A stretch of 44,908 bases of DNA from an uncultured Clostridia bacterium (GTDB taxonomy: Bacteria > Bacillota > Clostridia > TANB77 > CAG-508), in the NCBI GenBank assembly GCA_947628215.1, contig CANQYZ010000014.1:1-44908 (forward strand), read 5' to 3'. The translations under genes and the position numbers were made by a program. Below are positions 15,861-24,150 of this stretch, in pieces (positions within the stretch are counted from its first letter, which is position 1; each line of letters starts with the position of its first letter). Below the pieces are notes generated by a model, which had not been told where the DNA came from, did no database searches, and saw only the letters and a program-made list of their open reading frames with translations.

Positions 15861-18442
15861 ATGGAACTTATGGAAAGTATAAAAGGAGAAAATGCTGTAC
15901 GAGGTATAACTTTAAATAGACAACATATTGAGCTATTTAATTTATTAGGAAATGGAAGCCAAGAAGATGTAAAAAGAGTTTGTAATTACTTAAAAGATTT
16001 ATACGGTTATCAAACTTTAGATGATTCACTTTCACTTGGTGAAAAAGTTAAAATTGTTTTAGAAAAAGATGAAGATTTATCTACGGATGAAAGAGCTGAG
16101 CTTACTTCATTTTTATCTAAAATTGAAAATGCATTGAAAATAAGAAACTGCTGGGAAGATGAAAATAAAGTAAAAAAAGTTTTTGAAGAAAATGGATTAA
16201 ATCCAAAATATTCAAGTTCTATTCAAAAACTTAAAAGATATTTTTCTACTCCTAGAATTGGACTTTTGACTTTACTAGTAGATAAAGATGGAAAACCACT
16301 TGAATTAAGTAGTTTCGATGATTTAGAAAGTGTAGATGAGCAAAAAACTTTTGATAAAGTAAAGGCTTTATATGAATATGTTACAGGAAACTTATCAAAT
16401 GGTGAAAAAAGATTTAATAGATTAACTTTAGATTCTCAAGGAAAATTTGGAATGGTAGCAGGAAGCATAAGAGATGACAGAAAAGCTTCTCATGATGATT
16501 ATAATTTTAAAGCTTTAAGAGATGCTTTTGATTTTGCTAAAGCTAATGGAATGACTGCTAGATTAAATGCATTTGTATTTTTTAAAGATTTACCAGAAAG
16601 ACTAGTACGGAAAAAGTAAAGAAGATTATAAAATAGCATTAGAAAAATATATGTTAGAAATTGCAAAAGAGTTTGGAGATAGTGAAGTTTTTACAATTGC
16701 AGATATGTACAATGAATTTGTAGATTATTTTAAACCATATAATCTTAGAACTAATGGATGGAATTCAAGGCTTTCTATAGAAGATTTGTGTGATATAGCA
16801 AGTAACGTAAAAAAAGAATTACCAGGAGTAGATTTTGGATATAATGATTGGAATTTTGAAAATCCAGAAAAAAGAAAAAGAATATTTGAAGTAATAGAAA
16901 GAATACAAGAGTATGAAAGAGAGCATGGATTAGTAAAAGATGAAGAAAAAATAATGACTCATATAGGAATGCAATTTCATACAAGTACAGAAGCATCTTT
17001 AGAAGAAATAGAAAAAGCTATAGATGAAGCTTCAAGATTTGGACTTCCAATAGATATTACAGAACTAGATATTGCAAGAGAAATAGATGGATTTAATTAT
17101 GAAAATGCAACTGAAGAAGAATTAGCAGCAGCAAGAAAGTTAGAAATAAAAAAACAGAATGAAATAATGAAATTGTTAAGCAGACTTGTAAGAGAAGGAA
17201 AAGTAAGAGGAATAACAGTATGGAGTTTAACTGATGATTTATGCTGTGACATATGTTATGGAAAATTTGGCTCTATTACAGGATATGATGGAAAAAATTA
17301 TTTTGGAAAAGATATGGATGAAGAAATTATTTTAACTCCAGAAGAAGAACAATTGATAAATGAAAATATAGAAAGAGAAGCAAAAAGAAGAGAAGAAGAA
17401 TTAAAATCAAGAAGACCACTTCAAGACTATTGCTACCATGTACATACAGAAAGATGTGGGCATGCTGCAAAAGATACATCAGATGAACGTTATATACAAG
17501 AGGCAATAAGTGGTGGAATTAAAAAGATTGCATTTACAGATCATACTCCACTACCAATTGGAAAAAGTGTAAGACCAAATTCAAGAATGGATATAGCAGA
17601 ATTTGAAAGTTATTTATCATCTATTAAGTATTTTAAAGAAAGATATAGAGACAAAATAGAAATTGAATCTGGTGTTGAATTTGAATATTCAGATAGAGAT
17701 TTAGACTTTATGCAAGACATAAGAAGTGAAGTAGACAAGATGATACTAGGGCAACACTTTGTAATTAAAGAAGATGGAGAAGAAGTTGGAATTGCAAGAA
17801 AAAATCGGAAGACCAATTTCTGATGATACTTTAGAAGAATATGTAAAAAGTGTTACTAAAGCAATGAGATTAGGACTGCCTGATATTGTTGCACACCCAG
17901 ACTTATTTATGAGTGCAAGAGATTCTTTTGGAGAAGAAGAGAGAAAAGCTGCACTTGCAATTTGTGATGCAGCAATAGAGACAGGAATTCCTTTAGAAAT
18001 AAACTTTGGTCAAATAGCATCTAAGGCAAGAAGTTCATCATCTATGGAAGAGTTAAGTCAAAAAGTTAGTTATCCTTCAAAAGAATTTTGGGAGATTGTT
18101 GCAGAGAAAACTAAAGAAGCAAAGTCTAAAGGAAAAGAATTAAGGGTATTATTTGGAAAAGATGCACATTATCCTTCTCAGCTTTCTGATGATAGAGATT
18201 ATGAAGTCGCTCTTATGATATTAGGACCAGATTTATTAAAAGGACTTCATTTTGTAGGACCAGATTTAAGAACATATAATAGAGAATTAATAGAAATGCT
18301 TGAAGAAAGAAGCTTAAGGAAAAGTGTTCAAGCTTTAGGAAGTGAAACATTAGGAGAGAGTAAAGATGTAAAGTATATAGATGATACTGAATCTGCAGAA
18401 AAAAGTCATATGCAAGATAAATCAAAGAAACAAGAAAAATAG
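15861..18442 (+). CDS. GH10 (xylanase-like) and PHP phosphoesterase fusion protein with two CGG +1 sites
   Basis: Read through two recoding sites this is one 859-residue cytoplasmic protein without a signal peptide. Residues about 170-470 resemble a GH10 glycoside hydrolase: DMYNEF holds the likely acid/base Glu285, GMQFHTS fits the conserved barrel strand, ITELD holds the nucleophile Glu401, and GITVWSLTDD closes the barrel. Residues about 520-800 are a PHP domain of the histidinol-phosphatase type: YHVHTERCGHA (metal ligands H526, H528), FTDHTPLP, VAHPDLF and GKDAHYP. CGG at 16608 and at 17806 each break frame 0 within six codons; skipping one C restores GKSKEDY and GRPISDD. The first 170 residues are unrecognised. 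An intracellular GH10 joined to a PHP domain is unusual, and the substrate is unknown. Confidence 0.82.
16608..16610 (+). other. CGG +1 recoding site 1 in the GH10-PHP gene
   Basis: Frame 0 reads GTA-CGG-AAA and stops after three codons. The continuation is GTA-(C)-GGA-AAA, Val-Gly-Lys, leading into the GH10 catalytic half. Confidence 0.87.
17806..17808 (+). other. CGG +1 recoding site 2 in the GH10-PHP gene
   Basis: Frame 0 reads AAT-CGG-AAG and stops after five codons. The continuation is AAT-(C)-GGA-AGA, Asn-Gly-Arg, inside the PHP domain and before its VAHPDLF metal motif. Confidence 0.87.
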
Positions 18443-18474
18443 AAATAAATAGTATAATAAAGGAATTAATTTAA

Positions 18475-18654
18475 ATGTATGCGGGAGAGATAACGGAAGA
18501 ATTTAAAGAAATGTTTAAAAAATATTATGATACTTTTGGAGAATATTTTCCAACTATGAGTTATGAAAATGATGATATTATTGAGTTTATGGCTAGATGT
18601 ATAAGAAAAAACAAACCATATAAACCAAAATATAAAAAAGATGAAGATAGTTAA
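18475..18654 (+). CDS. Small protein of unknown function, 59 residues
   Basis: Begins MYAGEITEEFKEMFKKYYDT and ends with a very basic tail. It is aromatic-rich in the middle (YYDTFGEYFPTMSYEN). AAAGGAATTAATTTAA before the ATG supplies a usable ribosome binding site. It is only 32 bases after the GH10-PHP gene, so it may be co-transcribed. Not recognised. Confidence 0.5.
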   Translation: MYAGEITEEFKEMFKKYYDTFGEYFPTMSYENDDIIEFMARCIRKNKPYKPKYKKDEDS

Positions 18655-18706
18655 GCATCTATTTAATAAAAAAATAAGAAAGATATAAAATATAGGAGTG
18701 TCATCA

Positions 18707-18877
18707 ATGAAAGATGAATATATAAAAAATAAAGCTTTAAAAGAAAATAATGCGAAAAAACTACTTAAAATTATAGAAGATAATCATCTGCAGAATGATG
18801 AAGATATTATGAAACATTTTAGAAAAATAGATGATGATGACGCTTGGAATAATAATTATTATATAAGAAAAAAATAA
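18707..18877 (+). CDS. Small protein of unknown function, 56 residues
   Basis: Begins MKDEYIKNKALKENNAKKLL and ends DDDDAWNNNYYIRKK. Highly charged and probably helical. TATAGGAGTGTCATCA before the ATG is a good ribosome binding site, and a terminator overlaps the stop codon, both of which support a real gene. Not recognised. Confidence 0.55.
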   Translation: MKDEYIKNKALKENNAKKLLKIIEDNHLQNDEDIMKHFRKIDDDDAWNNNYYIRKK

Positions 18878-18905
18878 AGCACTTACTAAAGGTAGGTGCT
18901 TTTAT
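18877..18905 (+). terminator. Terminator after the 56-residue gene
   Basis: AGCACTTA and TAGGTGCT arms (one G-U pair) followed by TTTTATT. Confidence 0.7.
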
Positions 18906-18975
18906 TATGAAAAAATTTAGTTCTATGATAAATTTTAAAATGTTAGAAAAAAATTTTTGTAATGCTACGGCTGTA

Positions 18976-19004
18976 TTGATTTTTTGAAAAAATAGTTATA
19001 TAAT
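18976..19004 (+). promoter_or_regulatory. Promoter for gatCAB
   Basis: TTGATT at 18976 and TATAAT at 18999 with a 17-base spacer, 30 bases before gatC. Confidence 0.6.
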
Positions 19005-19033
19005 TTTTTGTATTATGGAAGGAGATGACGCGT

Positions 19034-19321
19034 ATGCAAATTAGTAAAGAAGAAGTTATGCATATAGCAAAACTTGCAAGCTTAAATATTTCAGAAAGTG
19101 AAATAGAAAATTACAGAAAAAATCTAGAAGAAATTCTAGAATTTGCAAAAACAGTAGATAGTGTAGATACAGAAAATATTGGAGAGACTGTTGGAACTAA
19201 TGAAAATTATAATGTATTTAGAAAAGATGAAGTAATAGATTATAATGATAAAGAAGGATTACTTAAAAACGCACCAAGTCAAGATGAAGGAATGTTTAGA
19301 ATTCCAAAAGTTATAAATTAG
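19034..19321 (+). CDS. gatC: Aspartyl/glutamyl-tRNA amidotransferase subunit C
   Basis: A 95-residue scaffold subunit that stabilises GatA and GatB in the enzyme converting Glu-tRNA(Gln) to Gln-tRNA(Gln). It shows ISKEEVMHIAKLASLNISESE, then EILEFAKTVDSVDTEN, and ends with FRIPKVIN, all typical. The ATG at 19034 is preferred to one at 19025 because AAGGAG lies at the right distance only for the former. First gene of the gatCAB operon. Confidence 0.92.
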   Translation: MQISKEEVMHIAKLASLNISESEIENYRKNLEEILEFAKTVDSVDTENIGETVGTNENYNVFRKDEVIDYNDKEGLLKNAPSQDEGMFRIPKVIN

Positions 19322-19329
19322 GTGAAAAA

Positions 19330-19404
19330 ATGAAAATAGGAATAGATATAGATGATACAATATCCGATACATACGAAGTTTTTTATCAAGAATTAAATAA
19401 ATAG
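19330..19404 (+). pseudogene. 24-codon remnant of a HAD-type 5'-nucleotidase, between gatC and gatA
   Basis: A short ORF (MKIGIDIDDTISDTYEVFYQ, then ELNK) with an AGGTGA ribosome binding site, squeezed between gatC and gatA. IGIDIDDTI is the first motif, with the nucleophile Asp, of HAD-superfamily nucleotidases, but the rest of the domain is absent. It may be the stump of a deleted gene that survives because it couples gatC and gatA translation. It could also be a functional small ORF. Confidence 0.5.
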
Positions 19405-19414
19405 GGGGTTAAAT

Positions 19415-20882
19415 ATGGATATTACAGAATTAACAGTACATGAGCTTATTGAAAAGTTAGATAAAAAAGAATTAACTTCTGAAGAGATAGCAAAAAGCTA
19501 TTTAGATAGAATTGACGAAAAAGAAAAAGATGTGCAAGCTTTTGTAAATGTGACAGATAGAGAAGAAGTACTAAAAAAAGCAAAAGAAGCAGATGAGAAA
19601 ATGAAAGATAAGAGAAGTCTTCTTCAAGGAATACCAGTTGGTATAAAAGATAATATGTGTACAAAAGGAGTAAAGACAACTTGTTCATCAAGAATGCTTG
19701 AAAATTTTGTATCACCATATGATGCAACTGTAGTAGAAAAGATAAATGAAAGTGGAATGATAAGTCTTGGAAAACTAAATATGGATGAATTTGCAATGGG
19801 TGGTTCTACAGAATATTCATATTTCCATAAGACATATAATCCATGGGATTTAAATAGAGTTCCTCGGAGGATCTTCTGGAGGATCTGCAGCAGCTGTTGC
19901 AGCAAATCTTGTACCATGGGCACTAGGTAGTGATACAGGAGGATCTATTCGTCAACCTTCATCACTTTGTGGAGTTGTAGGATTAAAACCAACATATGGG
20001 CTAGTTTCAAGATATGGTTTAGTTGCATTTGCTTCATCACTAGATCAAATAGGACCAATTACAAAAGATGTAGAAGATTCAGCATTAATGCTTAATTTAA
20101 TTGCAGGACACGATAAAAAAGATTCAACATCAATAGATATAGAGAAAAAAGATTATACAAAATCATTAGTAAATGATGTGAAAGGTATGAAAATAGGACT
20201 TCCAAAAGAATTTATCGGTGAAGGTATAAATGAAGAAGTAAAAAATGCTATATTAGATGCTGCAGAAAAATATAGAAGTCTTGGAGCAGAAGTTGAACAA
20301 TGCTCTTTAGATATAGGAAAAGAAGCGTTAGCTACATATTACATAATCGCTTGTGCAGAGGCTAGTTCAAATCTTGGAAGATTTGATGGAATAAGATATG
20401 GATATAGAAGCGAAAACTATGATAACTTAAAAGATATTTATAAAAATTCAAGAAGTGAAGGTTTCGGAGCAGAAGTTAAGAGAAGAATTATACTTGGAAC
20501 TTATGTACTTTCTTCTGGATATTATGATGCATATTATAAAAAAGCTCAAAAAGTAAGAACTGTAATTATAAATGAATATAATAAATTATTCGAAAAATAT
20601 GACTTAATATTAACTCCAACATCTCCAACAGTAGCTTTTAAAATTGGAGAAAAATCATCAAATCCACTAGAAATGTATTTAGCAGATATTTGTACAGTTC
20701 CAGTAAATATTGCAGGACTTCCAGGAATGAGTATTCCATATAGTGTAGATAAAAATGGAATGCCAATTGGAATACAATTAGTTGCAAAACATTTTGAAGA
20801 AGAGAAAATATTTAGAGCTGCATATACAATGGAGCAAAATATAAAATTTAGAGAAAAATATAAACCAGAATTTAAGAAATAA
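19415..20882 (+). CDS. gatA: Aspartyl/glutamyl-tRNA amidotransferase subunit A, read through one CGG +1 site
   Basis: The amidase subunit that releases ammonia from glutamine for tRNA transamidation. [10 protein letters not shown] holds the catalytic Lys. Frame 0 breaks at CGG (19865-19867) after residue 150 and runs 21 foreign codons to a stop. Skipping one C gives [17 protein letters not shown], the amidase signature, followed by [11 protein letters not shown] with the catalytic serines and GLKPTYG. The corrected protein has 488 residues, the family length. gatC and gatB on either side are intact. An enzyme needed for Gln-tRNA synthesis in most Clostridia is unlikely to be a pseudogene, so recoding must be efficient. 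Confidence 0.93.
19865..19867 (+). other. CGG +1 recoding site in gatA
   Basis: Frame 0 reads CCT-CGG-AGG. The continuation is CCT-(C)-GGA-GGA, Pro-Gly-Gly, the first glycine of the amidase signature. Confidence 0.9.
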
Positions 20883-20902
20883 TCATAGGAAGGGGATATA
20901 TA

Positions 20903-22345
20903 ATGTCAAGAGAAGATTATGAAGTTGTAATAGGACTAGAAGTTCACTGTGAACTTTCTACTAAAACTAAAATATTCTGTTCATGTTCAACAGAATTTGG
21001 AGGAGAGCCAAACTCTCATTGTTGTCCTGTATGTATGGCAATGCCAGGAACTCTTCCAGTGTTAAATGAAAAAGTAGTTGAATATGCAGTAAAAGCTGGA
21101 CTTGCTACAAATTGTAGTATAGAAAAAAATAGTAAGAATGATAGAAAAAATTATTTTTATCCAGACAATCCAAAATCTTATCAAATATCTCAATTTGATA
21201 AACCACTTTGCTATGAAGGATATGTTACTATTGAAGATGAAGAAGGAAATGAAAAGAAAATTAGAATTGAAAGAATTCATATAGAAGAAGATGCTGGAAA
21301 ATTAAATCATGATGATTATGGAAGAGGAAGTTTTGTTGATTTAAACAGAGCTGGAGTTCCACTTATAGAAGTTGTATCAAAACCAGATTTAAGAAGTTCA
21401 TATGAAGTTGAAGCTTATATGAAAAAATTAAAATCAATTTTTGAATATATTGAAGTTTCTGATTGTAAAATGCAAGAAGGTTCCCTAAGAGCAGATGTCA
21501 ATGTTTCTATTAGAAAAAAAGGTGCTGAAAAACTTGGTACTAGAACTGAAATGAAAAATATGAATTCATTTAAATCTATAGTAAGAGCTATTGAATATGA
21601 GATAGATAGACAGATTGAAGTAGTTGAAGATGGAGGAGAAGTAATTCAGGAAACATTAAGATGGGATGATATTTCTGGAAGAACATTTTCAATGAGAGAT
21701 AAAGAAGATGCTCAAGATTATAGATATTTCCCAGAACCAGATTTAGTTGCAATTAAGCTATCAGAAGAATATATAGAAAATATTAGAAAGAGCTTGCCAG
21801 AGCTACCAGAAAGCAGAAAGAAGAGATACATAGATGATATTGGACTTTCTCTAAAAGCTGCAAACTTTGTTACATCTTCAAAATATTATTCTTTAATGTT
21901 TGATAAGTCATCAGAAATATCAGGTAATCCTAAAGCTGTAAGTAATTGGCTTATGTCAGATATAGCAAGAATTTTAAATGAAAAAGAATTAGAACCAGAC
22001 AAAATACCATTTACTGCAGAAAATTTAGCAGAACTTGTAGTTTTAATAGATAAAGGAACAATTAGTAATAGTATTGGTAAAAAAGTATTAGAAGAATTAT
22101 TTGAAAATCCAAAAGAACCAAGTAAGATTATAGAAGAAAAAGGCTGGGTTCAAATTTCTGACGAAGGTGCTATTAAAGAAGTAGTTCTAAAAGTATTAGA
22201 AAATAATAGTCAATCAGTAGCAGACTACAAAGCAGGAAAAGATAAAGCACTAGGATTTTTAGTAGGTCAAGCTATGAAAGAGACTAAAGGAAAAGCAAAT
22301 CCACAGCTTTTAAATAAATTATTTATAGAAGAATTAAAGAAATAA
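20903..22345 (+). CDS. gatB: Aspartyl/glutamyl-tRNA amidotransferase subunit B
   Basis: The 480-residue subunit that binds misacylated tRNA and activates the glutamyl group with ATP. EVVIGLEVHCEL at the start, the zinc-binding cysteine set (CSCSTEFGGEPNSHCCPVC), NRAGVPLIEVVSKPD and DYRYFPEPDL are hallmark motifs. The C-terminal YqeY-like tail ends LLNKLFIEELKK. AGGGGATATATA precedes the ATG, 20 bases after gatA. Last gene of the operon. Confidence 0.96.
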   Translation: MSREDYEVVIGLEVHCELSTKTKIFCSCSTEFGGEPNSHCCPVCMAMPGTLPVLNEKVVEYAVKAGLATNCSIEKNSKNDRKNYFYPDNPKSYQISQFDKPLCYEGYVTIEDEEGNEKKIRIERIHIEEDAGKLNHDDYGRGSFVDLNRAGVPLIEVVSKPDLRSSYEVEAYMKKLKSIFEYIEVSDCKMQEGSLRADVNVSIRKKGAEKLGTRTEMKNMNSFKSIVRAIEYEIDRQIEVVEDGGEVIQETLRWDDISGRTFSMRDKEDAQDYRYFPEPDLVAIKLSEEYIENIRKSLPELPESRKKRYIDDIGLSLKAANFVTSSKYYSLMFDKSSEISGNPKAVSNWLMSDIARILNEKELEPDKIPFTAENLAELVVLIDKGTISNSIGKKVLEELFENPKEPSKIIEEKGWVQISDEGAIKEVVLKVLENNSQSVADYKAGKDKALGFLVGQAMKETKGKANPQLLNKLFIEELKK

Positions 22346-22383
22346 AAGTAATTTCAATAGTACAAAAAAATAAAGAAAATAAA

Positions 22384-22426
22384 AAATACTTAAAGATAGA
22401 GATTATATCATCTTTAAGTATTTTTG
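22384..22426. terminator. Terminator after gatB
   Basis: A perfect 14-base inverted repeat (AAATACTTAAAGAT and ATCTTTAAGTATTT) followed by TTGTTCTTT. Its A/T flanks may let it also serve the convergent minus-strand gene. Confidence 0.8.
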
Positions 22427-22483
22427 TTCTTTAGTTCAATTTAAATTTAAATTTTAATTCTAATTCTAATTTTAATTTTTTTC

Positions 22484-23623
22484 TTAGAAAACAATTAATG
22501 GAATCTCCATTTCTTCTTTAGTTAGACCACAATGAGTTGATTTCTTTTTTTCTTTTCCGGAAAACAAATAGTTATCAATAACAAAAGCTGAGCTTGAAAT
22601 TGATATTGAGATATAATTTCCTAAAAAATCTTCTAATTTCTTATGCTTTTTGCCATATCCAAAAAGATTCATTTCTAAAGCTTTTTCAGTAGAAAGTAAT
22701 AAAAATTCATTTTTAAATAATTTATTAAAAGCTTTTTCAAAATCTTTCTTTTTATTTTCTTTTACCCAAAGAGAAGTAATTCTAGCCTCTAGAGAAGGTG
22801 GCGTAATTAGCATATCAAAAAGTTCTGGATAATCTAGAAATGAATATATCTTATCTATATCTTTGTGACCATGATCTGCTGAAATTATAACTAACGAGTC
22901 TGATAGATTTGATATACTATTTTCAATTGTTTTTTCTGCATTTAGAATCATATCTTTTACTTCATGAGAAGTAGTTCCGTATTTGTGAAGTAAACTATCA
23001 GGCTTGTCATAATAAGCAAATATAAATTTTTTATCCTTAGTAGAACATAACATTTGAATTGCTTCACACAAATCTTCAATTGTATCTGCTACAATTCTTC
23101 TTTTTGCTCTTTTTTCAGCATAATTTGGTTCAATTTCATATGCTTTTGTATCTGGTGATGCGTTTTCTATTTTTTCAAATATAGTTTCATAATTTACAAG
23201 TTCTTTAAATACGTCAATTCTTGCATCTTTTAAGGAATCACCTTTATAAGATTCAGTATGTTTAAACATATCAATTGCTCTTCCATATTCTTTAAAATAT
23301 TGAGACCAGCCAATCCATCCTGATTCATAAGGACTTAAACCAGAATAGTAAGTAGTTAAAGATGCTGTAGTAGTAGATGGATAAACAGAAGTTAAAGTAG
23401 AAATATTATGCTGATTTAAAAATCCATTTTTAGAAACTTTATCTAAAATATGTTTTCCCATTCCATCTAGAACTATTAAAACAACGTTTTTATAATTGTT
23501 TTTTAGTTTTTCATCAATTATTTCTAAAGAATCATGATTTGTTTTAACATTATAATGTTTTAAAATAGATGTGATTAAATTTAAATTACAATTATTATAA
23601 TCTGGATATATTATATTTTTCAT
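22484..23623 (-). CDS. Alkaline phosphatase superfamily phosphodiesterase/pyrophosphatase
   Basis: A 379-residue soluble protein of the nucleotide pyrophosphatase/phosphodiesterase branch. VVLIVLDGMG carries the first metal-binding Asp, TSVYPSTTTAS the nucleophile Thr, SADHGHKD the Asp-His pair of the second metal site, and KKSTHCGLT the late metal-binding His. No signal peptide is seen. The ATG at 23623 has GAGGAGAAAAA upstream on the minus strand; the longer frame from 23671 lacks one. The substrate is unknown. It follows the 152-residue unknown gene by about 50 bases. Confidence 0.85.
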   Translation of the reverse strand: MKNIIYPDYNNCNLNLITSILKHYNVKTNHDSLEIIDEKLKNNYKNVVLIVLDGMGKHILDKVSKNGFLNQHNISTLTSVYPSTTTASLTTYYSGLSPYESGWIGWSQYFKEYGRAIDMFKHTESYKGDSLKDARIDVFKELVNYETIFEKIENASPDTKAYEIEPNYAEKRAKRRIVADTIEDLCEAIQMLCSTKDKKFIFAYYDKPDSLLHKYGTTSHEVKDMILNAEKTIENSISNLSDSLVIISADHGHKDIDKIYSFLDYPELFDMLITPPSLEARITSLWVKENKKKDFEKAFNKLFKNEFLLLSTEKALEMNLFGYGKKHKKLEDFLGNYISISISSSAFVIDNYLFSGKEKKKSTHCGLTKEEMEIPLIVF

Positions 23624-23675
23624 TTTTTCTCCTCTTGATTTAAAAAAAGGCTCTTTTATAATAAGAGCCAATATT

Positions 23676-24134
23676 TTATTTAAATAGATTCTTAAAGAAG
23701 TTTAAGAATTTATCAAAAAATGTTTCTTTCTTAATAGATGGAAGTGGAGAAGTAGCTACATCTTCGGCACTAGTATCAGATTCTATCTTTTCTTCTACAT
23801 TATTCTTAAAAATATTATTTGGATCATATTTTTTTCTTTTTTCTTCTTCAATAAGATTTCTCTCATAATTTTGTCTAGATATTATCTTTTTTCTTTGTTC
23901 TTCAGTTGCCCAGTAATCTCTAAATAAAATTGCAATTATAGCTTTTGCCCTTCTAGATACATTTTGTTCATCTAAAGTAAGATCTGGATTATAAGTAAAC
24001 TCATAATCTTTTTTACTTAAAGTTTCAAATAAATTTATTTTTACTTTAGGTATTTTTTCATAGTCATCTTTTGGGATATACTTTAAAATTTCATTTACTT
24101 CTTTATATGCTATAGCATATTCTTCACTTACCAT
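23676..24134 (-). CDS. Unknown protein, 152 residues
   Basis: Not recognised. Residues 1-100 look like a compact helical domain (AIAYKEVNEILKYIPKDDYE near the start, AKAIIAILFRDYW near 85), then comes a charged helix with KKIISRQNYERNLIEEEKRK. The tail has a Ser/Pro-rich linker and an amphipathic FFDKFLNFFKNLFK that could contact the membrane. AAGGAGAAAAGAA precedes the start. It lies 16 bases after the long unknown gene and is probably in the same operon. Confidence 0.7.
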   Translation of the reverse strand: MVSEEYAIAYKEVNEILKYIPKDDYEKIPKVKINLFETLSKKDYEFTYNPDLTLDEQNVSRRAKAIIAILFRDYWATEEQRKKIISRQNYERNLIEEEKRKKYDPNNIFKNNVEEKIESDTSAEDVATSPLPSIKKETFFDKFLNFFKNLFK

Positions 24135-24150
24135 TTCTTTTCTCCTTGTT

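Noticed and set aside
18909..18987. A 26-codon ORF before gatC
   Set aside because: No ribosome binding site, overlaps the gatC promoter and has no recognisable features.
22430..22485. TAATTC/AATTTT-type short repeats after gatB as a CRISPR or regulatory array
   Set aside because: Only low-complexity AT-rich DNA; no spacers or regular repeat units.
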